64,000 nt of DNA. It comes from a bacterium. Its GTDB lineage: Bacteria > Patescibacteriota > Saccharimonadia > Saccharimonadales > UBA4665. Under the pieces are notes generated by a model. It saw nothing but the letters and a program-made list of their open reading frames with translations. It had not been told where the DNA came from and made no database searches. The position numbers and the translations under genes were made by a program. Positions 8,607 through 18,075 of this stretch are shown in pieces. The first letter of the stretch is position 1; the number at the start of each line of letters is the position of its first letter. The DNA lies in assembly GCA_021848145.1 (NCBI GenBank), contig JAJZMX010000002.1:124001-188000 (forward strand). Reading direction: 5' to 3'.

Positions 8607-8612
8607 TATAAT
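8607..8612 (+). promoter_or_regulatory. -10 box of leaderless orn promoter
   Basis: TATAAT at 8607-8612 overlaps the first possible ATG (8611) of orn and lies seven bases before the second ATG (8620). Transcription would start at or next to 8620, which supports 8620 as the true, leaderless start. The -35 region is poor. Confidence 0.6.
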
Positions 8613-8619
8613 GGCTTTC

Positions 8620-9177
8620 ATGGACAGAGCCTTACTGGATGAGATTCCTTCAAAGTTGCTCTGGGTAGACCTTGAGATGACAGGGCTTGATATAAAAAGC
8701 GACGTTATATTAGAGGTTGGGGCAGAAATAACAGACCTCAATTTCAAGACACTAGCTTCCTATGAAGCTTGTATTAGACGGACTGATGAAGAACTGGGTC
8801 GAATGAATGATTGGGCCATGGAGCACCACAGTAGCAGCGGTCTTATCGAACGCATAAAGACACATGGTAGGCCCGAGCAAGAAGTACAACACGAACTTAT
8901 AGGCTTTATTAATGCTCAGTTTAACGGAAAACCAGCGATATTGTCCGGAAATAGTATCCACAATGATCGTATTTTCATTAAGAAATATTGGCCTGGGGTT
9001 GAGTCACTTCTGCACTATAGAATGCTAGACGTGTCCTCGTTTAAGATAATTATGCAGGCTAAGTATAGAGTTATGTATGAAAAAAAAGAGGTTCATCGCG
9101 CGTTTGATGATATCCAGGCATCAATTGCAGAGCTTCAGTTTTACCTAGACCGGTTTGCCACAGATGCTAACAAATAG
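8620..9177 (+). CDS. orn: Oligoribonuclease
   Basis: A DEDDh 3'-5' exoribonuclease that degrades two- to five-nucleotide RNAs to mononucleotides at the end of mRNA decay. WVDLEMTGL supplies the first catalytic Asp and Glu, GNSIHNDRIFI the second Asp region, and VHRAFDDIQASI the His and last Asp. The length of 185 aa matches the family. The ATG at 8620 is chosen over 8611 because the TATAAT box covers 8611. Its 3' end overlaps the next gene by 14 bp, so the YjbR-like gene is coupled. Confidence 0.93.
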   Translation: MDRALLDEIPSKLLWVDLEMTGLDIKSDVILEVGAEITDLNFKTLASYEACIRRTDEELGRMNDWAMEHHSSSGLIERIKTHGRPEQEVQHELIGFINAQFNGKPAILSGNSIHNDRIFIKKYWPGVESLLHYRMLDVSSFKIIMQAKYRVMYEKKEVHRAFDDIQASIAELQFYLDRFATDANK

Positions 9178-9499
9178 CGAGCTTAAAGATCTTAGGAAAT
9201 ACTTGTCACGACTTAAAGGGTCGTCTATGACTAAACCGTTTACGAAAACCCTTTTGGTTTTTTCTGTGGGGGAGACAGCCTTTGCTTATTTAGAAACCGG
9301 TAAGCAGATACAAAGGCTTAGCTTACGTTCCGATCCTGTTCTATCAGAGTTTTTAAAGGAACGCTATGAAGAAGTTTTGCCAGGACAGAAGTTAGACCAA
9401 CGAAAATGGATAACAGTAATCTTAAGTGGGCAATTAAGCTTCGAAGAAATTACGGCGTTGATTGACCAAAGTTACCAACTGGCCCAAAGCGAAGCCTAA
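9164..9499 (+). CDS. MmcQ/YjbR-like small protein
   Basis: The 111-aa protein resembles the MmcQ/YjbR (DUF419) fold: FSVGETAFAYLETG forms beta strands, LRSDPVLSEFLKERYEEVLPG corresponds to the family's substrate-like loop, KWITVILSG matches the conserved (R/K)xW strand, and a final helix carries LIDQSYQLA. Its role is unknown, and some family members are suspected DNA-binding proteins. A TTG at 9155 would add three residues. It overlaps orn and ends 4 bp inside the convergent membrane-anchored gene. Confidence 0.7.
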   Translation: MLTNSELKDLRKYLSRLKGSSMTKPFTKTLLVFSVGETAFAYLETGKQIQRLSLRSDPVLSEFLKERYEEVLPGQKLDQRKWITVILSGQLSFEEITALIDQSYQLAQSEA

Positions 9500-10119
9500 C
9501 CGTAAGATGAGCCAAGCATTTTAATGAGAGCCATGGTATTCTTATAATCCTTAGTAAGGTAGCTTCTAACGACGGCGGACTTGTTTAGGTTGTATGCTTG
9601 GGAGAGGTCCTTTTTATAGAAATTTAGCTGCTGTTTCATTACGGTACTATAAGTTGAATCGAAGTTACTTGTCTGTTCAACTTGCTTTAGTTCGGTGTTG
9701 ACGCTAGGTTGTTGTGTGTAGATGTTGGGGTTAATTTTTATGCCGTTGTAAGTCAAAAGTTTGTTTAGTTGCATTGCGTCAGTTGTAACGGATGCTATCG
9801 TGGTGTAAGAAAAATTTAAATAACTTTGGCTCATTACTTGGCTTTGCTGTGTGCCTGTTGTAGCGAGGTTGATAAGTTCCTGCTGTTCACTTAACGCGAT
9901 TGTTAGGCTTGTTACGTTAATCCCTGAACTTCCGCCAAATAAGGACTTGGCTAAGACCAGGACGATGATTAAAAATATAACCAATCCAAGTCCAAAGAAG
10001 ATTTTGCCCCTACCGGATAGGTTAGTTAACACTGTTAATGGAGAGGTTCGTTTAGATTCATTAAGAAATGCATAAGGGTCGGAGGGGGGGTGAGGCGACG
10101 GATTAAAATTTGGTTCCAT
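9496..10119 (-). CDS. Hypothetical single-pass membrane protein
   Basis: Not recognised. The 207-aa protein has a proline-rich N-terminus (residues 1-20), one strong transmembrane helix at about 40-61 (GLGLVIFLIIVLVLAKSLF), and a predicted extracytoplasmic helical part of 140 residues rich in Gln, Asn, Thr and Ser. It has no cysteines or catalytic motifs. The topology suggests an envelope protein with its N-terminus inside. It is convergent with the YjbR-like gene and divergent from dnaG, with a 74-bp shared control region. Confidence 0.6.
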   Translation of the reverse strand: MEPNFNPSPHPPSDPYAFLNESKRTSPLTVLTNLSGRGKIFFGLGLVIFLIIVLVLAKSLFGGSSGINVTSLTIALSEQQELINLATTGTQQSQVMSQSYLNFSYTTIASVTTDAMQLNKLLTYNGIKINPNIYTQQPSVNTELKQVEQTSNFDSTYSTVMKQQLNFYKKDLSQAYNLNKSAVVRSYLTKDYKNTMALIKMLGSSYG

Positions 10120-10193
10120 TAACTAATTTAACCATAACCAGCTTGGTTATAACAGGTAAAAACGGGTTAGTTGGCGTACAATAATCGGTAAGA

Positions 10194-11957
10194 ATGGATG
10201 CAATAGATGAGGTAAAGAGCCGATTGTCAATTGAGGACGTAATCGGAGAATATCTACCACTAAAGAGAGCTGGTCGTAATTTTCGTGGGCTCAGTCCTTT
10301 TACTAGTGAAAAAACTCCTAGCTTCATGGTTAGCCCTGAGAAACAAATTTGGCATGACTTTTCCTCTAACAAGGGCGGTAATATGTTTAGTTTCGTGATG
10401 GAAATGGAAGGAGTAGATTTTAAGGAAGCTCTAGAACTATTGGCGCGTAAAGCCGGAGTGGATTTAGACCAGTATAGAAAGGGTACAGGTAGCAGGGGAG
10501 GTCCTAGTAAAGAGAGGCTGCTTGAAGCTTTGGATGCTGCTGCTAAATTCTATCAGGTACAGCTTAGCGCAAACGAGATTGCTCTAAAATATGTCTTAAA
10601 CGATCGTAAACTAACGAAAGAAACGATTGTTAAGTGGCGAATGGGCTATTCACCAAATACCGGAAAAGCTTTATGGGCATATCTTAACAAGCTTGGTTTC
10701 AGTAATATTGAAATGCAGAGAGCCGGACTAACGACAAAACGTGGTTCTGTTTTCAATGATATGTTTAGAGGTCGCTTGATGATACCGCTTCAAGACACCC
10801 AGGGTAAGGTGATTGGTTTTACAGCACGCCAGTTGCCTAAAGATGATTACGGTCCTAAATACATAAACACGCCCCAGACAATACTTTACGATAAAAGCCG
10901 ACACATATTTGGTTTGCATTTAGCGAAGCAGGCTATAAGAGAGAATCAATTTGCAGTTGTTACGGAAGGCAATCTGGATGTTATATCCAGTCATCAATCT
11001 GGAGTTAGGCAGGTTGTGGCTACTGCTGGCACTGCAATGACAGAAGCTCATTTAAGAGGACTGACTAGGTTTGCTGGGGATATTAGGATTTGCTTTGATA
11101 GCGACAAAGCGGGTGTGGCGGCAACAGAGCGTGCTATAACGATTGCAAGCAGATTACATGTTGCACTTAGTGTAATTGACATAGTTGGCGGCAAGGATCC
11201 AGATGAACTGATCAATAAGGATCCGAGACTTTGGCAGGAGGCAGTTGAACATAAGGCTTATGCAGTGGATTGGCTTATAGATTTTCATAAAAAGCATTAC
11301 GATTTAGAATCTGCCTCTGGTAAACGGGAGTTTAGTGATGCAGTGTTGCCAATAGTTACCAACCTAGATGATCCTGTTGAACAAGACCACTACATAAATG
11401 TAGTATCCAAAGAGCTTGCCGTTAGCAGGGAGTCTCTTGAGGCTAAAATCAATAAGAATTCAAAAAAAGAGGTTGTCCGCAAAAAGCCTATTAAGTCTGA
11501 TTTTGCCAGCTTGAGTAAGGACCAGTTGGAAATATCCAAAACAGAAGACCATTTGTTATGCCTTTTACTTAAGCAGGTTAATTTAAGGAATAAACTCAGT
11601 ACTTTAACTACCGATATGCTGGGTCGTGACGTTTCCAGGAAGCTTTTACAAATTTTACATAAACAACCGGATAGAAGCGAAAAAGAACTAAATGCCTTAA
11701 AAGAGATAGGAGAATATGTTAAAATATTAGGGTTACAGTATGAGGAGCTCTATCAGGGGCTAGAATTTAACGAGCTGGTTTATGAAGCCAATCGTTTGCA
11801 AATTCGCTTGATAGAGAGATATGTCAAACGACAAAAACAAGAAATAGCACTAAAATTGGCAACGGCTAATGAAAAGCAAACTAACGAATTGCTTAATGAA
11901 GCGCGTCGCCTTGATAATTTGTTAAGAATTAACCTAGGAGATAATATTCATGCCTAA
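10194..11957 (+). CDS. dnaG: DNA primase lacking the zinc-binding residues
   Basis: DnaG synthesises RNA primers at the replication fork. The 587-aa protein has the N-terminal zinc-ribbon region in shape ([20 protein letters not shown]), but all four ligands of the CxxH-x17-CxxC site are replaced (Ser34, Thr37, Asp55, Ser58) with the spacing intact. The TOPRIM core is normal: [12 protein letters not shown] (catalytic Glu) and [10 protein letters not shown] (DxD). The C-terminal helicase-interaction domain is helical and low in similarity. A TACAAT box lies 11 bp upstream. It overlaps rpoD by 8 bp, the classic dnaG-rpoD operon. Confidence 0.95.
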   Translation: MDAIDEVKSRLSIEDVIGEYLPLKRAGRNFRGLSPFTSEKTPSFMVSPEKQIWHDFSSNKGGNMFSFVMEMEGVDFKEALELLARKAGVDLDQYRKGTGSRGGPSKERLLEALDAAAKFYQVQLSANEIALKYVLNDRKLTKETIVKWRMGYSPNTGKALWAYLNKLGFSNIEMQRAGLTTKRGSVFNDMFRGRLMIPLQDTQGKVIGFTARQLPKDDYGPKYINTPQTILYDKSRHIFGLHLAKQAIRENQFAVVTEGNLDVISSHQSGVRQVVATAGTAMTEAHLRGLTRFAGDIRICFDSDKAGVAATERAITIASRLHVALSVIDIVGGKDPDELINKDPRLWQEAVEHKAYAVDWLIDFHKKHYDLESASGKREFSDAVLPIVTNLDDPVEQDHYINVVSKELAVSRESLEAKINKNSKKEVVRKKPIKSDFASLSKDQLEISKTEDHLLCLLLKQVNLRNKLSTLTTDMLGRDVSRKLLQILHKQPDRSEKELNALKEIGEYVKILGLQYEELYQGLEFNELVYEANRLQIRLIERYVKRQKQEIALKLATANEKQTNELLNEARRLDNLLRINLGDNIHA

Positions 11958-13074
11958 GAAAAAGAAGGAAACCCAAACACCTTCTGACGATCTACAAAGT
12001 CGAAAAGAAGCATTAGTTGCCCAGGCAAAAAAGGAAGGACATATTTCCCAAAGAGATATTTTTGATTCGATACCTGATGAACCTTCAAATACTGAGGTGC
12101 TTGACGCACTCTACACCGAGCTTGCAGACGCTAATATCGAGATTACAGCTGCTGATCCGGATGAGACTAATTTTAACGACGAATGGGGTGAAGATGAAGC
12201 TGAGGAAGAAGCGGATACTAGCACCGTATATCTGGAAGATGACGTAGCCGATGACTCTGTGCGACTTTATTTACGTGAAATTGGTAAGATCCCACTGCTG
12301 ACTGCTGAGGAGGAGCTTGCTTTAGCCAAACGAGTAGTTGCGGGTGACAAATCTGCAAAAGACAAAATGGCTGAAGCAAATATGCGTTTGGTAGTGTCTA
12401 TAGCTAAGCGATATGTAGGCCGTGGCCTAGACCTTCTGGATTTAATCCAAGAAGGCAACACCGGCCTTTTGCGTGCAGTAGAAAAGTTTGATCCAGACAA
12501 AGGATTTAAGTTCTCTACCTATGCTACTTGGTGGATTAGGCAGGCTATTACACGTGCTATTGCCGACCAGGCCAGAACTATTCGTATTCCGGTACACATG
12601 GTAGAAACCATCAACAAACTGTTAAGGACCCAGCGTCGTCTTACCCAGGAGTTGAACCGTGAGCCTACGAACGAAGAAATTGCTCAGGCGATGGAGATAG
12701 ATGTAGACAAGGTTGAGCATATTATGAAGATCAAACAAGATATATCTAGCCTTGACGCATCAATTAGGGATGATGAGGAAGATTCTGTACTAGCAGACTT
12801 TATTGAAGACGAAGATACTATAAGCCCAGAAGAATCCGCTACTAGCCAGCTACTTAAAGAACAGGTAAAGGATATGCTCGGCGCATTAACAGAGCGGGAA
12901 CAAAAAATCCTAAAGTTACGTTTTGGGCTTGAAGACGGAAAGAGCCATACTCTAGAAGAGGTTGGCCAGGAGTTTAGTGTTACTAGAGAGCGAATTCGTC
13001 AGATTGAAGCAAAGGCTCTGGCGAAATTACGTAAGCATAGGGACGCAAAGAAACTACACGATTACATAAAATAG
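11950..13074 (+). CDS. rpoD: Housekeeping sigma factor RpoD (sigma 70)
   Basis: The primary sigma factor directs RNA polymerase to -35/-10 promoters. The 374-aa protein has a basic N-terminus, an acidic linker (residues 55-95), region 1.2 ([19 protein letters not shown]), region 2 with [14 protein letters not shown] (-10 melting), region 3, and region 4 with [20 protein letters not shown] (-35 recognition). It is short for the family and lacks the large non-conserved insert. Its ATG overlaps the end of dnaG. Intact regions 2.4 and 4.2 fit the TTGACA/TATAAT promoters found in the window. Confidence 0.97.
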   Translation: MPKKKKETQTPSDDLQSRKEALVAQAKKEGHISQRDIFDSIPDEPSNTEVLDALYTELADANIEITAADPDETNFNDEWGEDEAEEEADTSTVYLEDDVADDSVRLYLREIGKIPLLTAEEELALAKRVVAGDKSAKDKMAEANMRLVVSIAKRYVGRGLDLLDLIQEGNTGLLRAVEKFDPDKGFKFSTYATWWIRQAITRAIADQARTIRIPVHMVETINKLLRTQRRLTQELNREPTNEEIAQAMEIDVDKVEHIMKIKQDISSLDASIRDDEEDSVLADFIEDEDTISPEESATSQLLKEQVKDMLGALTEREQKILKLRFGLEDGKSHTLEEVGQEFSVTRERIRQIEAKALAKLRKHRDAKKLHDYIK

Positions 13075-13082
13075 ATATATAA

Positions 13083-13676
13083 ATGCCATTAAAAATAATT
13101 GGAATTTCTGGTACAAATGGGTCGGGTAAAGATACTGTTGGTCGAATTCTAGAAGAACAACATAACTATCTATTCATTTCTGTTACTGACATATTGCGCA
13201 AGGAGCTTAAAGATAGGGGCTTAACTCTCCAGCGCGATAACATGCGCTCATTAAGTAGTGAATGGCGCAAACAATTTGGCTTAGGTGTATTAATAGATAA
13301 AGCGAAAGAAATATTCGATAATACCGAAGGCAAATATTCAGGACTTGCTATAGCTAGCCTACGCAACCCCGGCGAAGCCGATAGTGTTCATGCCTACGGC
13401 GGAGTTGTGTTATGGGTTGATTCCGATCCAAGAGTACGTTATGAACGCGTTATCTCTAACTATAGAGGGGAAGACCGTACAGTTGATGATAAAAAAACTT
13501 TTGAGGAGTTTATTGCTGACGAAGATGCCGAAATGCAACATCCGCCAGATGGAGACGAAACCACATTGTCTATGTTAGGTGTTAAAGATAAGAGTGATTT
13601 TTTACTAAATAACGATTGCGACAACCTGAAAGATTTGAGTTCCGCTCTTAGCAATTTGCTCGGTTTTAAAACTTAA
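13083..13676 (+). CDS. P-loop nucleotide/coenzyme kinase-like protein
   Basis: A 197-aa P-loop kinase related in pattern to dephospho-CoA kinase, adenylate kinase and UPF0200 proteins. The Walker A sequence is GISGTNGSGKDTVGR (residues 7-21). A LID-like Arg-rich segment (SDPRVRYERVISNYRG) follows the VVLWVDSD strand, as in AAA/adenylate-kinase-like enzymes. The phosphate acceptor is not identifiable. It follows rpoD by 8 bp, in the dnaG-rpoD-polA cluster. Confidence 0.7.
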   Translation: MPLKIIGISGTNGSGKDTVGRILEEQHNYLFISVTDILRKELKDRGLTLQRDNMRSLSSEWRKQFGLGVLIDKAKEIFDNTEGKYSGLAIASLRNPGEADSVHAYGGVVLWVDSDPRVRYERVISNYRGEDRTVDDKKTFEEFIADEDAEMQHPPDGDETTLSMLGVKDKSDFLLNNDCDNLKDLSSALSNLLGFKT

Positions 13677-13694
13677 AGACTATACTTAAAATAT

Positions 13695-16340
13695 ATGCCA
13701 GCCAAGAGACTAGCAATTATTGACGGCAAAAGTGTCTTTTACCGAGGGTATTATGCTATGCCGAATTTGGCTACAGCTGATGGTAGGCCTACTGGCGGAG
13801 TGTTTGGCTTTGCAACAATGGCGCTCGAGGTTATTAAAAGATTAAAGCCTGATTATGTTGCAGTCGCATGGGATAAGCCAAAGACAAATATTCGTAAACG
13901 GCTTGAGCTTTATCCTGAGTACAAGGCTGGTCGCAAGCCTGCCCCAGCGGATTTCTACGAACAAGTGCCAATTCTTCACGAATTGCTGGAAGCTTTTGGC
14001 TGGCCATTGTACGAACTAGATGATTATGAGGCGGACGATATCATGGGCACTTTAGCTCGTCAGGCCGCAGATAAGGGTATCGAAACGATGCTTGTCACTT
14101 CAGACTTAGATATGCTGCAGTTGATTGATCCGCATATTCATGTATATGCACTTAAGAAAGGATTGAGCCATATTGAGCTTTACTCGCCGAAGTCATTTGA
14201 GGCTAAATACGGATTGTCTGTTTCTCAATTCCTTGATTTAAAGTCGCTTAAGGGTGATTCCTCGGATAATATACCCGGCGTCTCTGGGGTAGGAGAAAAG
14301 ACTGCTATAACTTTATTACAAAAATATGGAACTCTAGACAAAATTTATGAAAATATCGATCTTATTTCGCCAGATAGCTTACGAAAGAAGTTGGTTTCTG
14401 GAAAGGAGTCTGCCTATTTGAGTAAGGAATTGTCGGCGATTTGGACAGACGCACCTCTTATATTAGATCTAGCTGCCATGGATGGAAGTAAGGCTAATAT
14501 TAGTGAAATTTCGCGCCTACTCAATGAACTGCAATTTAGGACTTTACTTAGACAACTTCCTGAGGTTTTAAGCACAAAGATGGCTGAAAGCCAGGCTGAT
14601 TTTATTTACCCAGAAATTAACCATGGTAAATGTGTTCATGTGAAAACTCTAGAACAGCTCAAGGAAATAAATCTGGATGCGGCTGAACAAGTATTTGTTT
14701 TGTCTAGAGCATCAGGCAACCACGGAAACGACCCGAGGCTCTTAATAATATCTCTAGACGGCATAACAAGCTATGCTATAGAGATACAGGAAGTCTCACG
14801 CAAAGAGTTAATTTCTTTTTTGGATTCCTTACCGCCTTTGATTGGGCACAACCTAAAGACAACGCTGAAACTATTAATAAAAATTGGTGTAAATATATTG
14901 CCTAAGGTTAGACACGATACGCTGGTTGCTGGTTTCGTGCTTAATAGTCTTAGGCGCGAGCAAACTCTTACAGAAATGGCTCGTACGGAGCTTAACTATC
15001 AAGGAACTACCCTCGATGACCTAGATAATAATGAGTTATTAACTGTAGCCCCTGTGATTATTACAACCGTTAAGGCTTTATATGAATTGCAACAAAAGAA
15101 ACTTCGTGAAATTGAAAAGTTTGTCTGGTTGGTCGAGAATATCGAATGGAAAATAATTCCGGTGCTTGCGAAAATGGAAGTTGCCGGCATAGAGTTAGAT
15201 ACAAAATATTTAGAAGACTTCAGCGCAGAAATTGATGATATGCTTTCTGACGTTGAACAAGAAATTTATGGTTATGCCAACCAAGAGTTTAATATTGCTA
15301 GTCCATCACAATTATCCGAGATACTGTTTAACGAACTTAAAATAGGTACTGCTGGAATTAAGAAAGTTAAAAACGGATACAGTACAGCGGCAAGCGAGCT
15401 GGATAAGTTACGAGGGCAGCATCCAATAATTGACTTAATTTCCCGATACAGGGAAGTAGCTAAGCTTAAAAATACATATGTTGACACGCTGCCCGGTCAA
15501 GTTGATGAGAGCAGCCGTCTTCACACAACTTTTAACCTCACAATTGCCCAAACGGGAAGGTTAAGTAGCACAGATCCCAACTTACAAAATATTCCTACTC
15601 GTACTGATTTAGGGCGACGGATAAGAACCGCTTTTATAGCCGGTAAAAACAAAAAGTTAATTAGCGCCGATTACTCACAATTTGAACTGCGATTAGCAGC
15701 AGTGCTAGCTAACGATAAAGCCCTTATTGACATGTTTAATAGGGGAGCCGATATACACCTGGCTACGGCCGCAGAAGTTTACGGCCGTAATCCTGAAGAT
15801 GTAACAAAACAAATGCGTAGTGCAGCGAAGGTAATTAACTTCGGAATACTTTATGGAATGAGTCCACACGGGCTAAGCGTGGCAACTGGCATGACAAGAG
15901 AGCAGGCAGTGGGCTTTATAGATAAATACAAGAGTTTACGTAAACCCCTTTTTGATTATATGGATAAATTATTAGAGACTGCCAGAAGCCAAGGATACGT
16001 TGAGACACTGTTTGGTCGCCGAAGGCCGATGCCAGATATACATTCGAGTAATTTTGCTATACGATCTGCTGCCGAGCGCGCCGCAGTAAATATGCCTATA
16101 CAGGGAACAGAAGCCGATTTGATGAAGCTTGCTATGATAAAGTGCCAGGAACACCTGGAAAGAGAATACGATAACAGTAGGCAACTGCTGCAAATACATG
16201 ATTCGATACTAGTTGAGTGCCCAGAAAACGTGGCTGATAAATTGTCTAAAGAGCTTCAAGGGATAATGCAGGGAGTCTATGAATTACCCGTTCGATTAGA
16301 CGTAGACGTTAAGGTGGGAGATAACTGGGGGGATCTATAG
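13695..16340 (+). CDS. polA: DNA polymerase I
   Basis: An 881-aa family A polymerase for gap filling and primer removal. Domains: the 5'-3' exonuclease (1-290: DGKSVFYRGYYAM, YEADDIMG, helix-hairpin-helix GVGEKTAITLL), a vestigial 3'-5' exonuclease (300-490), then the polymerase with SADYSQFELRLAAVLA (motif A), KVINFGILYGMS (motif B) and QIHDSILVE (motif C). In the 3'-5' domain the DxE motif is gone (VLSRASGN) and GHNLKTT has Thr for the usual Asp, so proofreading should be absent as in Taq polymerase. TATACT lies eight bases before the ATG, and there is no ribosome site. Confidence 0.97.
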   Translation: MPAKRLAIIDGKSVFYRGYYAMPNLATADGRPTGGVFGFATMALEVIKRLKPDYVAVAWDKPKTNIRKRLELYPEYKAGRKPAPADFYEQVPILHELLEAFGWPLYELDDYEADDIMGTLARQAADKGIETMLVTSDLDMLQLIDPHIHVYALKKGLSHIELYSPKSFEAKYGLSVSQFLDLKSLKGDSSDNIPGVSGVGEKTAITLLQKYGTLDKIYENIDLISPDSLRKKLVSGKESAYLSKELSAIWTDAPLILDLAAMDGSKANISEISRLLNELQFRTLLRQLPEVLSTKMAESQADFIYPEINHGKCVHVKTLEQLKEINLDAAEQVFVLSRASGNHGNDPRLLIISLDGITSYAIEIQEVSRKELISFLDSLPPLIGHNLKTTLKLLIKIGVNILPKVRHDTLVAGFVLNSLRREQTLTEMARTELNYQGTTLDDLDNNELLTVAPVIITTVKALYELQQKKLREIEKFVWLVENIEWKIIPVLAKMEVAGIELDTKYLEDFSAEIDDMLSDVEQEIYGYANQEFNIASPSQLSEILFNELKIGTAGIKKVKNGYSTAASELDKLRGQHPIIDLISRYREVAKLKNTYVDTLPGQVDESSRLHTTFNLTIAQTGRLSSTDPNLQNIPTRTDLGRRIRTAFIAGKNKKLISADYSQFELRLAAVLANDKALIDMFNRGADIHLATAAEVYGRNPEDVTKQMRSAAKVINFGILYGMSPHGLSVATGMTREQAVGFIDKYKSLRKPLFDYMDKLLETARSQGYVETLFGRRRPMPDIHSSNFAIRSAAERAAVNMPIQGTEADLMKLAMIKCQEHLEREYDNSRQLLQIHDSILVECPENVADKLSKELQGIMQGVYELPVRLDVDVKVGDNWGDL

Positions 16341-16787
16341 TGAGGGCTGGCTTGGTCGGTGTTTTCGGCTACGTGTTCTGACTCGACCACCCTTAGCACG
16401 AATGAGTCTTAGGGCTAACCAGCTGATCCAGGCTGAAGTAACTACTTCTGCTATACCAGTTATAACCGATAAGATTGAGTGGGTATGGTGCATTAATTCG
16501 TATAGACCCACTAGTAGCACTAAGAACTCTACGCCAATCAGAGCTCCTGCTATCTTTCGGCTGCGTCTGTCCTGAGCTGCAAAACCTGTAATCCATAGCG
16601 CAGCAAAAAATACGGTTATTGCTAGAAAATAAATAATTGCCAATACAATATTTCCGGCACACCCACTACTACTGTTGAGGCATTGGCTAACAGAACCAGA
16701 TATGCCTTTTATGAAGTTTAATAAGGTTATGATTATAAATTGTATTGTTGCAGCAACACCTGTTTCGTACTTCAGCTTGTATGCCAT
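16335..16787 (-). CDS. Hypothetical four-helix membrane protein
   Basis: Not recognised by name. The 150-aa protein has four hydrophobic helices at about 12-28, 46-69, 80-98 and 106-127, and a strongly basic C-terminal tail (RVRTRSRKHRPS) that should stay in the cytosol. A Cys pair (C36, C43) sits in the first extracytoplasmic loop and could form a disulfide. Its 3' end overlaps polA by 6 bp in a convergent arrangement. Confidence 0.6.
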   Translation of the reverse strand: MAYKLKYETGVAATIQFIIITLLNFIKGISGSVSQCLNSSSGCAGNIVLAIIYFLAITVFFAALWITGFAAQDRRSRKIAGALIGVEFLVLLVGLYELMHHTHSILSVITGIAEVVTSAWISWLALRLIRAKGGRVRTRSRKHRPSQPSL

Positions 16788-16870
16788 TATTAATTGAGAC
16801 CCCTCGAATACAGTCTTTATTATACGATAATTGATGCATAATTCTTTCTTGATTAAGCTAAGAGAGGACT

Positions 16871-17182
16871 GTGGTTAAGAATTTACTCCAACAGAGTCTG
16901 ATTGACCGCCATATTCAAGCGGATATTTTAAAACGACTATCCTTATCTGATCATCCACCAAAGTTTAGTAAACTTAAGCCCGACGGTATTGAGAATAGTT
17001 TGTTTATGTAGCATGTTACTAAATTAATAAATAGAGGTTTAGTTTCTAAAAATAGTGAAGCTTTGTATTAACAAAAAAAAGGGGCAAGATGGGCTAATCA
17101 CGCCTTAGTTCCGCATTCATTTGACATAATGACCCCCCAGACCTCTATGCAAGATGATACTTGCAGTCCGGAAAATGCTTAG
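16871..17182 (+). pseudogene. Decayed winged-helix regulator (HTH part of an HTH-Nudix-type protein)
   Basis: From a GTG with AGAGAGGA upstream, one frame reads RHIQADILKRLSLSDHP, KFSKLKPDGIENSLFM, stop TAG at 17009, then HVTKLINRGLVSKNSEALY, stop TAA at 17069, then KKGARWANHA and on to a stop at 17180. Across the stops this is a plausible winged helix (helix, KPDGIENSLFMxH helix, KLINRGLV wing). The first stop sits where a Tyr is expected. No catalytic domain follows before the next gene's promoter at 17207, so the gene is stop-interrupted and 3' truncated. The HTH reading is good; the former Nudix partner is only suspected. Confidence 0.6.
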
Positions 17183-17206
17183 AGACTGATCATTAACGAC
17201 ATATAC

Positions 17207-17234
17207 TTGCAAAATAATTACCTTATGTTACTAT
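17207..17234 (+). promoter_or_regulatory. Promoter of the 17242 gene (leaderless type)
   Basis: TTGCAA at 17207-17212, a 16-bp spacer, then an extended -10 TGT-TACTAT ending at 17234. The ATG lies seven bases later, so transcription should begin at about the start codon. Confidence 0.6.
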
Positions 17235-17241
17235 ATATTTT

Positions 17242-17814
17242 ATGTTCAGGAGTCGTCATTTACGCTTTCTGATGTCTGTGGGGCTGGCAGTTGTGCTAGT
17301 CATAGTGCTCCTTATTGTCATTTTTAGCCACGTTGGTGGCCCGCCGTCACCAACACCAAAGCCTATGGCAGCATATGCTAATAACCCGTCAGCACAGGTT
17401 GCTATGTTAATTGATGGTCCGGTTAATGCAGTATCTGAACATAATCAAGTCCTAATAGCTATTACGAATTCTCAAACAACAGTTAATGTTTTTAAGGGAT
17501 ATAGTAACCAGGTGCTTAAAAGCGAGAGCTTTACAATGGATGAGCCAGCATTTCATGTATTTTTAAGGTCTCTTGAGTACGCCAGTTTTAACAGTGGTTC
17601 TAATAATCCTAAACTATCACAGGCTAGTGGCTATTGCCCAACAGGAAACCGCTATATCTTTACTTTTAAGGTTAATGGCAAGCAGGTTCAAAGGTATTGG
17701 GCGACTAGTTGTGGGGGCACCCACACCTTCGATGGTAATCTTTCGCTTACGATCACTTTATTCCAAGCTCAAGTTCCACATTACGGTAGCTACGTTTCCG
17801 GATTAAATATTTAG
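17242..17814 (+). CDS. Membrane-anchored extracytoplasmic hypothetical protein
   Basis: Not recognised. The 190-aa protein begins with Arg-rich residues and one hydrophobic helix at about 10-30 that acts as a signal anchor, then a Pro-rich spacer (GPPSPTPKP), then a beta-rich exported domain. Two Cys (in ASGYCPTG and ATSCGG) could pair outside the cell. A YIFTFKVNGKQVQRYW stretch with alternating hydrophobics suggests a beta sandwich. It overlaps the convergent DUF721-like gene by 4 bp. Confidence 0.6.
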   Translation: MFRSRHLRFLMSVGLAVVLVIVLLIVIFSHVGGPPSPTPKPMAAYANNPSAQVAMLIDGPVNAVSEHNQVLIAITNSQTTVNVFKGYSNQVLKSESFTMDEPAFHVFLRSLEYASFNSGSNNPKLSQASGYCPTGNRYIFTFKVNGKQVQRYWATSCGGTHTFDGNLSLTITLFQAQVPHYGSYVSGLNI

Positions 17815-18047
17815 CCGATTCTAAAGCGGATACGCTTTTTTGTGTTTGCTGCCTCGGTGATCTTAGGGCTATTTAAACGTAAGTTATTAATGAGCGCGGC
17901 ACTGCGACTAGAGATTATTATCTCTTGTTTATTAATAATGACGGTTACGTCCTTATCGTAGTTTTGGGCGATATAGGATTTAATGGCTTTTACTTCGTCT
18001 GGCGGGGAAAAATCCTTATTAGCAAGAATATCTGCAAGCGAATCCAT
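17811..18047 (-). CDS. Small DciA/DUF721-like protein
   Basis: The 78-aa protein resembles the C-terminal half of DciA/DUF721 proteins: VTVIINKQEIIISSRSAAL followed by INNLRLNSPKITEA, the family's strand-helix pattern (xLxVxxxSxALAxELxxxxxxI). DciA loads or assists the replicative helicase, but many short relatives have unknown roles. The Met at 18047 is preferred. A Met at 18137 is in frame but would run across the divergent mutM start. It lies back to back with mutM (28 bp). Confidence 0.55.
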   Translation of the reverse strand: MDSLADILANKDFSPPDEVKAIKSYIAQNYDKDVTVIINKQEIIISSRSAALINNLRLNSPKITEAANTKKRIRFRIG

Positions 18048-18075
18048 AGATCTAACCAGTATACTACGATAGTAG

